This document shows positions 29,984-43,724 of a DNA stretch of 64,000 bases, piece after piece. This DNA is from Megachile rotundata (taxonomy: Eukaryota; Arthropoda; Insecta; Hymenoptera; Megachilidae). The notes under the pieces are model-generated. The model ran no database searches, had not been told where the DNA came from, and saw only the letters and a program-made list of their open reading frames with translations. A program made the translations under genes and the position numbers. How positions within the stretch are numbered: the stretch's first letter is position 1; each line of letters opens with the position of its first letter. The DNA lies in assembly GCF_050947335.1 (NCBI RefSeq), contig NW_027473328.1, positions 1,798,001 through 1,862,000 on the forward strand. The letters are read 5' to 3'.

Positions 29984-31145
29984 ACAATCACCATAATACA
30001 ATCACAATCATACAATCACAATCATACGATCACAATCATACGAAGACAATCATACAATTACTACTATACAATCACAATCACACAAAAACAATCATACAAT
30101 CACAATCATACAATCACAATCATACAATCACAATCATACAATCACAATCATACAATCACAATCATACAATCACAATCATACAATCACAATCATACTATTG
30201 CAATCATACAATCACAATCATATAATCACAAGCATACGATCACAATCATACAATCACAATCATGCAATTTCGATCATACAATCACAATCATACCATCCCA
30301 ATCATACAATCACAATCATACAATCACAATCATACAATCACAATCATACCATCCCAATCATACAATCACAATCATACAATCACAATCATACAATCACAAT
30401 CATACAATCACAATCATACAATCACAATTACACAATCGCAATCATACAATCACAATCATACAAAAACAATGATACAATCACAATCATACAATCACAATCA
30501 TACAATCACAATCATACAATCACAATCATACGATCACAATCATACGAAGACAATCATACAATTACTACTATACAATCACAATCATACAAAAACAATCATA
30601 CAATCACAGTCATACAATCACAATCATACAATCACAATCATACATTCACAATCATACAATCACAATCATACAATCACAATAATACAATCACAATCATACA
30701 ATCTCAATCATACAATCACAATCATACAATCACAATCATACAATCACAATCATACAATCACAATCATACAATCACAATCATACTATCGCAATCATACAAT
30801 CACAATCGTACAATCACAATCATACAATCACAATCATTGAATCACAATCATGCAATCACAATCATACAATCACAATCATACAATCACAATCATACAATCA
30901 CAATCATACACAAACAATGATACAATCGCAATCATACAATTCAAATCATACAATCACAATCATACAATCACAATCATACAATCACAATCATACGATCACA
31001 ATCATACGAAGACAATCATACAATTACTACTATACAATCACAATCATACGAAAACAATCATACAATCACAATCATACGATGAAAATCATACAATTACTAC
31101 TATACAATCACAATCATACAAAAACAATCATACAATCACAATCAT
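29984..31145 (+). repeat. Higher-order block E, copy 1 (1,162 bp, 83 units)
   Basis: Begins with ACAATCACCATAAT at 29984, which recurs at 31146. In order it contains: an ACGATC-ACGAAG-TACTACTAT cassette, a run of consensus units, ACTATTGCAATCAT, ATAATCACAAGCAT, GCAATTTCGATCAT (30264), two ACCATCCC units, ACAATCACAATTAC, another cassette, ACTATCGC, TGAATC/GCAATC, ACACAAACAATGAT, ACAATTCAAATCAT, and a final cassette with ACGAAAAC and ACGATGAAAATCAT. Confidence 0.88.
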
Positions 31146-32307
31146 ACAATCACCATAATACAATCACAATCATACAATCACAATCATACGATCACAATCA
31201 TACGAAGACAATCATACAATTACTACTATACAATCACAATCACACAAAAACAATCATACAATCACAATCATACAATCACAATCATACAATCACAATCATA
31301 CAATCACAATCATACAATCACAATCATACAATCACAATCATACAATCACAATCATACTATTGCAATCATACAATCACAATCATATAATCACAAGCATACG
31401 ATCACAATCATACAATCACAATCATGCAATTTCGATCATACAATCACAATCATACCATCCCAATCATACAATCACAATCATACAATCACAATCATACAAT
31501 CACAATCATACCATCCCAATCATACAATCACAATCATACAATCACAATCATACAATCACAATCATACAATCACAATCATACAATCACAATTACACAATCG
31601 CAATCATACAATCACAATCATACAAAAACAATGATACAATCACAATCATACAATCACAATCATACAATCACAATCATACAATCACAATCATACGATCACA
31701 ATCATACGAAGACAATCATACAATTACTACTATACAATCACAATCATACAAAAACAATCATACAATCACAGTCATACAATCACAATCATACAATCACAAT
31801 CATACATTCACAATCATACAATCACAATCATACAATCACAATAATACAATCACAATCATACAATCTCAATCATACAATCACAATCATACAATCACAATCA
31901 TACAATCACAATCATACAATCACAATCATACAATCACAATCATACTATCGCAATCATACAATCACAATCGTACAATCACAATCATACAATCACAATCATT
32001 GAATCACAATCATGCAATCACAATCATACAATCACAATCATACAATCACAATCATACAATCACAATCATACACAAACAATGATACAATCGCAATCATACA
32101 ATTCAAATCATACAATCACAATCATACAATCACAATCATACAATCACAATCATACGATCACAATCATACGAAGACAATCATACAATTACTACTATACAAT
32201 CACAATCATACGAAAACAATCATACAATCACAATCATACGATGAAAATCATACAATTACTACTATACAATCACAATCATACAAAAACAATCATACAATCA
32301 CAATCAT
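31146..32307 (+). repeat. Higher-order block E, copy 2 (1,162 bp)
   Basis: Tandem copy of 29984-31145 with identical landmark order (30198 pairs with 31360, 30850 with 32012). After 32307 the sequence diverges to an ACATCCACAATCAT unit. Confidence 0.88.
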
Positions 32308-33104
32308 ACAATCACAATCATACAATCACAATCATACATCCACAATCATACAATCACAATCATACAATCACAATCATACAATCACAATAATACAATCACA
32401 ATCATACAATCTCAATCATACAATCACAATCATACAATCACAATCATACAATCACAATCATACAATCACAATCATACAATCACAATCATACAATCACAAT
32501 CATACAATCACAATCATACAATCACAATCATACAATCACAATCATACAACCACAATCATACGAAGACAATCATACAATTACTACTATACAATCACAATCA
32601 TACAAAAACAATCATACAATCACAATCATACGATGACAATCCTACAATTACTACTATACAATCACAATCACACAAAAACAATCATACAATCACAATCATA
32701 CAATCACAATCATACAATCACAATCATACAATCACAATCATACAATCACAATCATACGATCACAATCATACGAAGACAATCATACAATTACTACTATACA
32801 ATCACAATCATACAAAAGCAATCATACAATCACAATCATACGATGACAATCATACAATTACTACTATACAATCACAATCATACAAAAACAATCATACAAT
32901 CACAATCATACAATCACAATCATACAATCACAATCATACAAACACAATCATACAATCACAATCATACTATCGCAATCATACAATCACAGTCATACAATCA
33001 CAATCATACAATCACAATCATACATTCACAATCATACAATCACAATCATACAATCACAATCATACAAAACAATCATACAATCACAATCATACAATCACAG
33101 TCAT
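32308..33104 (+). repeat. Satellite between block E2 and the first super-unit
   Basis: Contains ACATCCACAATCAT (near 32336), nine perfect consensus units at 32420-32545, ACAACCACAATCAT at 32546, three TACTACTAT half-cassettes, and the first 13-bp unit at 33064. The same stretch recurs 7,587 bp downstream. No gene is seen. Confidence 0.8.
33064..33076 (+). repeat. 13-bp off-length unit ACAAAACAATCAT, copy 1
   Basis: One A is missing from the common variant ACAAAAACAATCAT (five A in a row reduced to four). It is the first unit to break the 14-bp register: landmark starts fall on one phase (10 modulo 14) from base 10 to here and one base earlier afterwards. It explains why block offsets spanning it are one less than a multiple of 14 (7,573, 7,587). 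Confidence 0.95.
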
Positions 33105-33314
33105 ACAATCATAATCATATAATCACACTCATAAAATTGCAATCATACAATCGCAATCATACAATCACAATCATACCATCACAATCATACAGGCACAATC
33201 ATAAAATCACAATCATAGAATCACAATCATACAAAAACAATCATGCAATCACAATCATGTAATCACAATCGTACAATCGCAATCGAACAATCAGAACCAT
33301 ATGATCACAATCAT
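33105..33314 (+). repeat. Degenerate island, copy 4
   Basis: GTAATC and CACAAT form, with CGCAATCGA in unit 13; starts super-unit 1. Confidence 0.9.
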
Positions 33315-34266
33315 ACAATCACAATCATACAATCACAATCATACAATCACAATCATACGATCACAATCATACGAAGACAATCATACAATTACTACTATAC
33401 AATCACAATCATACAAAAACAATCATACAAACACAATCATACGATGACAATCATACAATTACTACTATACAATCACAATCATACAAAAACAATCATACAA
33501 TCACAGTCATACAAATACAATCATACATTCACAATCATACAATCACAATCATACAATCACAATCATATGATCACAATCAAACAATCACAATGATACAATC
33601 ACAATCATACAATCACAATCATACAATCACAATCATACAATCACAATCATACGATCACAATCATACGAAGACAATCATATAATTACTACTATACAATCAC
33701 AATCATACAGAAGCAATCATACAATCACAGTCATACGATGACAATCATACAATTACTACTATACAATCACAATCATACAAAAACAATCATACAATCACAA
33801 TCATACAATCACAATCATACAATCACAATCATACAAACACAATCATACAATCACAATCATACTATCGCAATCATACAATCACAGTCATACAATCACAATC
33901 ATACAATCACAATCATACATTCACAATCATACAATCACAATAATACAATCACAATCAAACAATCTCAATCATACAATCACAATCATACAATCACAATCAT
34001 ACAATCACAATCATACAATCACAATCATACAATCACAATCATACAATCACAATCATACAATCACAATCATACAATCACAATCATACAATCACAATCATAC
34101 TATCGCAATCATACTATCGCAATCATACAATCACAATCGTACAATCACAACCATACAATCACAATCATGCAATCACAATCATACAATCACAATCATACAA
34201 TCACAATCATACAATCACAATCATACAAAAACAATCATACAATCACAATCATACAATCACAGTCAT

Positions 34267-34476
34267 ACAATCATAATCATATAATCACACTCATAAAATT
34301 GCAATCATACAATCGCAATCATACAATCACAATCATACCATCACAATCATACAGGCACAATCATAAAATCACAATCATAGAATCACAATCATACAAAAAC
34401 AATCATGCAATCACAATCATGTAATCACAATCGTACAATCCCAATCGAACAATCAGAACCATATGATCACAATCAT
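34267..34476 (+). repeat. Degenerate island, copy 5
   Basis: As copy 4 but with ACAATCCCAATCGA in unit 13, a mark shared with copies at 41854, 54482 and 63203. It is followed by the ACACGCGCCATCTT unit at 34505. Confidence 0.9.
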
Positions 34477-37400
34477 ACAATCACAATCATACAATCTCAA
34501 TCATACACGCGCCATCTTACAATCACAATCATACAATCGCAATCATACAATCACAATCATACAATCACAATCATACAATCACAATCATACAATCACAATC
34601 ATACAATCACAATCATACAATCACAAACATACATTCACAATCATACAATCACAATCATATGATCACAATCAAACAATCACAATGATACAATCACAATCAT
34701 ACAATCACAATCATACAATCACAATCATACAATCACAATCATACGGTCACAATCATACGAAGGCAATCATACAATTACTACTATACAATCACAATCATAC
34801 AAAAGCAATCATACAATCACAATCATACGATGACAATCATACAATTACTACTATACAATCACAATCATACAAAAACAATCATACAATCACAATCATACAA
34901 TCACAATCATACAATCACAATCATACATTCACAATCATACAATCACAATCATACAATCACAATCATACAATCACAATAATACAATCACAATCATACAATC
35001 TCAATCATACAATCGCAATCATACAATCACAATCATACAATCACGATCATACAATCACAATCATACAAACACAATCATACAATCACAATCGTACTATCGC
35101 AATCATACAATCACAATCATTCAATCACAATCATGCAATCACAATCATACAATCACAATCATACGATCACAATCATACAATCACAATCATGCAATCACAA
35201 TCATACAATCACAATCATACAATCACAATCATACCATCCCAATCATACAATCACAATCACACAATCGCAATCATACAATCACAATCATACAAAAACAATG
35301 ATACAATCACAATCATACAATCACAATCATACAATCGCAATCATACAATCACAATCATACGATCACAATCATACGAAGACAATCATACAATTACTACTAT
35401 ACAGTCACAATCATACAAAAACAATCATACAATCACAGTCATACAATCACAATCATACAATCACAATCATACATTCACAATCATACAATCACAATCATAC
35501 AATCACAATCATACAATCACAATAATACAATCACAATCATACAATCTCAATCATACAATCACAATCATACAATCACAATCATACAACCAGAATCACACAA
35601 TCGCAATCATACAATCACAATCATACAAAAACAATGATACAATCACAATCATACAATCATAATCATACAATCACAATCATATGATCACAATCAAACAATC
35701 ACAATGATACAATCGCAATCGTACAATCACAATCATACAATCACAATCATACAATCACAATCATACGATCACAATCATACGAAGACAATCATACAATTAC
35801 TACTATACAATCACAATCATACAAAAGCAATCATACAATCACAATCATACGATGACAATCATACAATTACTACTATACAATCACAATCATACAAAAACAA
35901 TCATACAATAACAATCATACAATCACAATCATACAATCACAATCATACATTCACAATCATACAATCACAATCATACAATCACAATCATACAATCACAATA
36001 ATACAATCGCAATCATACAATCTCAATCATACAATCGCAATCATACAATCACAATCATACAATCACAATCATACAATCACAATCATACCATCCCAATCGT
36101 ACAATCACCATCACACAATCGCAATCATACAAGAACAATGATACAATCACAATCATACAATCACAATCATACAATCACAATCATACAATCACAATCATAC
36201 AATCACAATCATACGATCACAATCATACGAAGACAATCATACAATTACTACTATACAATCACAATCATACAAAAACAATCATACAATCACAGTCATACAA
36301 TCACAATCATACAATCACAATCATACATTCACAATCATACAATCACAATCATACAATCACAATCATACAATCACAATCATACAATCACAGTCATACAATC
36401 ACAATCACACAATCTCAATCATACACACGCCATCTTACAATCACAATCATACAATCACAATCATACAATCACAATCATACAATCACAATCATACGATCAC
36501 AATCATACGAAGACAATCATACAATTACTACTATATAATCACAATCATACAAAAGCAATCATACAATCACAATCATACGATGACAATCATACAATTACTA
36601 CTATACAATCACAATCATACAAAAACAATCATACAATCACAATCATACAATCACAATCATACAATCACAATCATACATTCACAATCATACAATCACAATC
36701 ATACAATCACAATCATACAATCACAATAATACAATCACAATCATACAATCTCAATCATACAATCGCAATCATACAATCACAATCATACAATCACAATCAT
36801 ACAATCACAATCATACAAACACAATCATACAATCACAATCATACTATCGCAATCATACAATCACAATCGTACAATCACAATCATACAATCACAATCATGC
36901 AATCACAATCATACAATCACAATCATACAATCACAATCATACCATCCCAATCGTACAATCACCATCACACAATCGCAATCATACAATCACAATCATACAA
37001 AAACAATGATACAATCACAAACATACAATCACAATCATACAATCACAATCATACAATCACAATCATACAATCACAGTCATACAATCACAATCACACAATC
37101 TCAATCATACACACGCCATCTTACAATCACAATCATACAATCACAATCATACAATCACAATCATACAATCACAATCATACGATCACAATCATACGAAGAC
37201 AATCATACAATTACTACTATACAATCACAATCATACAATCACAATCATACAAACACAATCATACAATCACAATCATACTATCGCAATCATACAATCACAA
37301 TCGTACAATCACAATCATACAATCACAATCATTCAATCACAATCATGCAATCACAATCATACAATCACAATCATACAATCACAATCATACAATCACAATC

Positions 37401-37556
37401 ATGCAATGACAATCATACAATCACAATCATACAATCACAATCATACCATCCCAATCATACAATCACAATCATTGAATCACAATCATGCAATCACAATCAT
37501 ACAATCACAATCATACAATCACAATCATACAATCACAATCATACAATCACAATCAT

Positions 37557-38718
37557 ACAATCACCATAATACAATCACAATCATACAATCACAATCATAC
37601 GATCACAATCATACGAAGACAATCATACAATTACTACTATACAATCACAATCACACAAAAACAATCATACAATCACAATCATACAATCACAATCATACAA
37701 TCACAATCATACAATCACAATCATACAATCACAATCATACAATCACAATCATACAATCACAATCATACTATTGCAATCATACAATCACAATCATATAATC
37801 ACAAGCATACGATCACAATCATACAATCACAATCATGCAATTTCGATCATACAATCACAATCATACCATCCCAATCATACAATCACAATCATACAATCAC
37901 AATCATACAATCACAATCATACCATCCCAATCATACAATCACAATCATACAATCACAATCATACAATCACAATCATACAATCACAATCATACAATCACAA
38001 TTACACAATCGCAATCATACAATCACAATCATACAAAAACAATGATACAATCACAATCATACAATCACAATCATACAATCACAATCATACAATCACAATC
38101 ATACGATCACAATCATACGAAGACAATCATACAATTACTACTATACAATCACAATCATACAAAAACAATCATACAATCACAGTCATACAATCACAATCAT
38201 ACAATCACAATCATACATTCACAATCATACAATCACAATCATACAATCACAATAATACAATCACAATCATACAATCTCAATCATACAATCACAATCATAC
38301 AATCACAATCATACAATCACAATCATACAATCACAATCATACAATCACAATCATACTATCGCAATCATACAATCACAATCGTACAATCACAATCATACAA
38401 TCACAATCATTGAATCACAATCATGCAATCACAATCATACAATCACAATCATACAATCACAATCATACAATCACAATCATACACAAACAATGATACAATC
38501 GCAATCATACAATTCAAATCATACAATCACAATCATACAATCACAATCATACAATCACAATCATACGATCACAATCATACGAAGACAATCATACAATTAC
38601 TACTATACAATCACAATCATACGAAAACAATCATACAATCACAATCATACGATGAAAATCATACAATTACTACTATACAATCACAATCATACAAAAACAA
38701 TCATACAATCACAATCAT
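37557..38718 (+). repeat. Higher-order block E, copy 3 (1,162 bp)
   Basis: Matches block E copy 1 at an offset of 7,573 bp, the unit-register difference being due to the 13-bp unit. Same landmark order, GCAATTTCGATCAT at 37837. Confidence 0.87.
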
Positions 38719-39894
38719 ACAATCACCATAATACAATCACAATCATACAATCACAATCATACGATCACAATCATACGAAGACAATCATACAATTACTACT
38801 ATACAATCACAATCACACAAAAACAATCATACAATCACAATCATACAATCACAATCATACAATCACAATCATACAATCACAATCATACAATCACAATCAT
38901 ACAATCACAATCATACAATCACAATCATACAATCACAATCATACTATTGCAATCATACAATCACAATCATATAATCACAAGCATACGATCACAATCATAC
39001 AATCACAATCATGCAATTTCGATCATACAATCACAATCATACCATCCCAATCATACAATCACAATCATACAATCACAATCATACAATCACAATCATACCA
39101 TCCCAATCATACAATCACAATCATACAATCACAATCATACAATCACAATCATACAATCACAATCATACAATCACAATTACACAATCGCAATCATACAATC
39201 ACAATCATACAAAAACAATGATACAATCACAATCATACAATCACAATCATACAATCACAATCATACAATCACAATCATACGATCACAATCATACGAAGAC
39301 AATCATACAATTACTACTATACAATCACAATCATACAAAAACAATCATACAATCACAGTCATACAATCACAATCATACAATCACAATCATACATTCACAA
39401 TCATACAATCACAATCATACAATCACAATAATACAATCACAATCATACAATCTCAATCATACAATCACAATCATACAATCACAATCATACAATCACAATC
39501 ATACAATCACAATCATACAATCACAATCATACTATCGCAATCATACAATCACAATCGTACAATCACAATCATACAATCACAGTCATTGAATCACAATCAT
39601 GCAATCACAATCATACAATCACAATCATACAATCACAATCATACAATCACAATCATACACAAACAATGATACAATCGCAATCATACAATTCAAATCATAC
39701 AATCACAATCATACAATCACAATCATACAATCACAATCATACGATCACAATCATACGAAGACAATCATACAATTACTACTATACAATCACAATCATACGA
39801 AAACAATCATACAATCACAATCATACGATGAAAATCATACAATTACTACTATACAATCACAATCATACAAAAACAATCATACAATCACAATCAT
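38719..39894 (+). repeat. Higher-order block E, copy 4 (1,176 bp)
   Basis: Matches block E copy 2 at 7,573 then 7,587 bp, having gained one consensus unit before ACTATTG. It carries CAGTCATTG near 39580 in place of CAATCATTG, a mark also present near 60995. Confidence 0.87.
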
Positions 39895-40650
39895 ACAATC
39901 ACAATCATACAATCACAATCATACATCCACAATCATACAATCACAATCATACAATCACAATCATACAATCACAATAATACAATCACAATCATACAATCTC
40001 AATCATACAATCACAATCATACAATCACAATCATACAATCACAATCATACAATCACAATCATACAATCACAATCATACAATCACAATCATACAATCACAA
40101 TCATACAATCACAATCATACAATCACAATCATACAACCACAATCATACGAAGACAATCATACAATTACTACTATACAATCACAATCATACAAAAACAATC
40201 ATACAATCACAATCATACGATGACAATCCTACAATTACTACTATACAATCACAATCACACAAAAACAATCATACAATCACAATCATACAATCACAATCAT
40301 ACAATCACAATCATACAATCACAATCATACAATCACAATCATACGATCACAATCATACGAAGACAATCATACAATTACTACTATACAATCACAATCATAC
40401 AAAAGCAATCATACAATCACAATCATACGATGACAATCATACAATTACTACTATACAATCACAATCATACAAAAACAATCATACAATCACAATCATACAA
40501 TCACAATCATACAATCACAATCATACAAACACAATCATACAATCACAATCATACTATCGCAATCATACAATCACAGTCATACAATCACAATCATACAATC
40601 ACAATCATACATTCACAATCATACAATCACAATCATACAATCACAATCAT

Positions 40651-40663
40651 ACAAAACAATCAT
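40651..40663 (+). repeat. 13-bp off-length unit, copy 2
   Basis: Identical ACAAAACAATCAT unit in the identical neighbourhood as at 33064, exactly 7,587 bp away; it is a passenger of the block duplication, not an independent deletion. Confidence 0.95.
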
Positions 40664-40691
40664 ACAATCACAATCATACAATCACAGTCAT

Positions 40692-40901
40692 ACAATCATA
40701 ATCATATAATCACACTCATAAAATTGCAATCATACAATCGCAATCATACAATCACAATCATACCATCACAATCATACAGGCACAATCATAAAATCACAAT
40801 CATAGAATCACAATCATACAAAAACAATCATGCAATCACAATCATGTAATCACAATCGTACAATCGCAATCGAACAATCAGAACCATATGATCACAATCA
40901 T
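40692..40901 (+). repeat. Degenerate island, copy 6
   Basis: Same form as copy 4, exactly 7,587 bp from it; opens super-unit 2. Confidence 0.9.
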
Positions 40902-41853
40902 ACAATCACAATCATACAATCACAATCATACAATCACAATCATACGATCACAATCATACGAAGACAATCATACAATTACTACTATACAATCACAATCATA
41001 CAAAAACAATCATACAAACACAATCATACGATGACAATCATACAATTACTACTATACAATCACAATCATACAAAAACAATCATACAATCACAGTCATACA
41101 AATACAATCATACATTCACAATCATACAATCACAATCATACAATCACAATCATATGATCACAATCAAACAATCACAATGATACAATCACAATCATACAAT
41201 CACAATCATACAATCACAATCATACAATCACAATCATACGATCACAATCATACGAAGACAATCATATAATTACTACTATACAATCACAATCATACAGAAG
41301 CAATCATACAATCACAGTCATACGATGACAATCATACAATTACTACTATACAATCACAATCATACAAAAACAATCATACAATCACAATCATACAATCACA
41401 ATCGTACAATCACAATCATACAAACACAATCATACAATCACAATCATACTATCGCAATCATACAATCACAGTCATACAATCACAATCATACAATCACAAT
41501 CATACATTCACAATCATACAATCACAATAATACAATCACAATCAAACAATCTCAATCATACAATCACAATCATACAATCACAATCATACAATCACAATCA
41601 TACAATCACAATCATACAATCACAATCATACAATCACAATCATACAATCACAATCATACAATCACAATCATACAATCACAATCATACTATCGCAATCATA
41701 CTATCGCAATCATACAATCACAATCGTACAATCACAACCATACAATCACAATCATGCAATCACAATCATACAATCACAATCATACAATCACAATCATACA
41801 ATCACAATCATACAAAAACAATCATACAATCACAATCATACAATCACAGTCAT

Positions 41854-42063
41854 ACAATCATAATCATATAATCACACTCATAAAATTGCAATCATACAAT
41901 CGCAATCATACAATCACAATCATACCATCACAATCATACAGGCACAATCATAAAATCACAATCATAGAATCACAATCATACAAAAACAATCATGCAATCA
42001 CAATCATGTAATCACAATCGTACAATCCCAATCGAACAATCAGAACCATATGATCACAATCAT
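41854..42063 (+). repeat. Degenerate island, copy 7
   Basis: ACAATCCCAATCGA form, 7,587 bp from copy 5. Confidence 0.9.
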
Positions 42064-43724
42064 ACAATCACAATCATACAATCTCAATCATACACGCGCC
42101 ATCTTACAATCACAATCATACAATCGCAATCATACAATCACAATCATACAATCACAATCATACAATCACAATCATACAATCACAATCATACAATCACAAT
42201 CATACAATCACAAACATACATTCACAATCATACAATCACAATCATATGATCACAATCAAACAATCACAATGATACAATCACAATCATACAATCACAATCA
42301 TACAATCACAATCATACAATCACAATCATACGATCACAATCATACGAAGACAATCATACAATTACTACTATACAATCACAATCATACAAAAGCAATCATA
42401 CAATCACAATCATACGATGACAATCATACAATTACTACTATACAATCACAATCATACAAAAACAATCATACAATCACAATCATACAATCACAATCATACA
42501 ATCACAATCATACATTCACAATCATACAATCACAATCATACAATCACAATCATACAATCACAATAATACAATCACAATCATACAATCTCAATCATACAAT
42601 CGCAATCATACAATCACAATCATACAATCACGATCATACAATCACAATCATACAAACACAATCATACAATCACAATCGTACTATCGCAATCATACAATCA
42701 CAATCATTCAATCACAATCATGCAATCACAATCATACAATCACAATCATACGATCACAATCATACAATCACAATCATGCAATCACAATCATACAATCACA
42801 ATCATACAATCACAATCATACCATCCCAATCATACAATCACAATCACACAATCGCAATCATACAATCACAATCATACAAAAACAATGATACAATCACAAT
42901 CATACAATCACAATCATACAATCGCAATCATACAATCACAATCATACGATCACAATCATACGAAGACAATCATACAATTACTACTATACAGTCACAATCA
43001 TACAAAAACAATCATACAATCACAGTCATACAATCACAATCATACAATCACAATCATACATTCACAATCATACAATCACAATCATACAATCACAATCATA
43101 CAATCACAATAATACAATCACAATCATACAATCTCAATCATACAATCACAATCATACAATCACAATCATACAACCAGAATCACACAATCGCAATCATACA
43201 ATCACAATCATACAAAAACAATGATACAATCACAATCATACAATCATAATCATACAATCACAATCATATGATCACAATCAAACAATCACAATGATACAAT
43301 CGCAATCGTACAATCACAATCATACAATCACAATCATACAATCACAATCATACGATCACAATCATACGAAGACAATCATACAATTACTACTATACAATCA
43401 CAATCATACAAAAGCAATCATACAATCACAATCATACGATGACAATCATACAATTACTACTATACAATCACAATCATACAAAAACAATCATACAATAACA
43501 ATCATACAATCACAATCATACAATCACAATCATACATTCACAATCATACAATCACAATCATACAATCACAATCATACAATCACAATAATACAATCACAAT
43601 CATACAATCTCAATCATACAATCGCAATCATACAATCACAATCATACAATCACAATCATACAATCACAATCATACCATCCCAATCGTACAATCACCATCA
43701 CACAATCGCAATCATACAAGAACA

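Larger units (their letters stand above)
33105..40691 (+). repeat. Super-unit 1 (7,587 bp)
   Basis: Delimited by degenerate islands at 33105 and 40692. Order: island, ACAAATACAATCAT/ATGATC units, ACAGAAGC cassette, second island (34267), ACACGCG unit (34505), block G segment (36138-37458), a chimeric joint (37459-37486), then E3/E4 and the 13-bp unit at 40651. The 29984-37472 order recurs at 7,573-7,587 bp, so super-unit 1 plus preceding sequence is a large tandem duplication. Confidence 0.85.
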
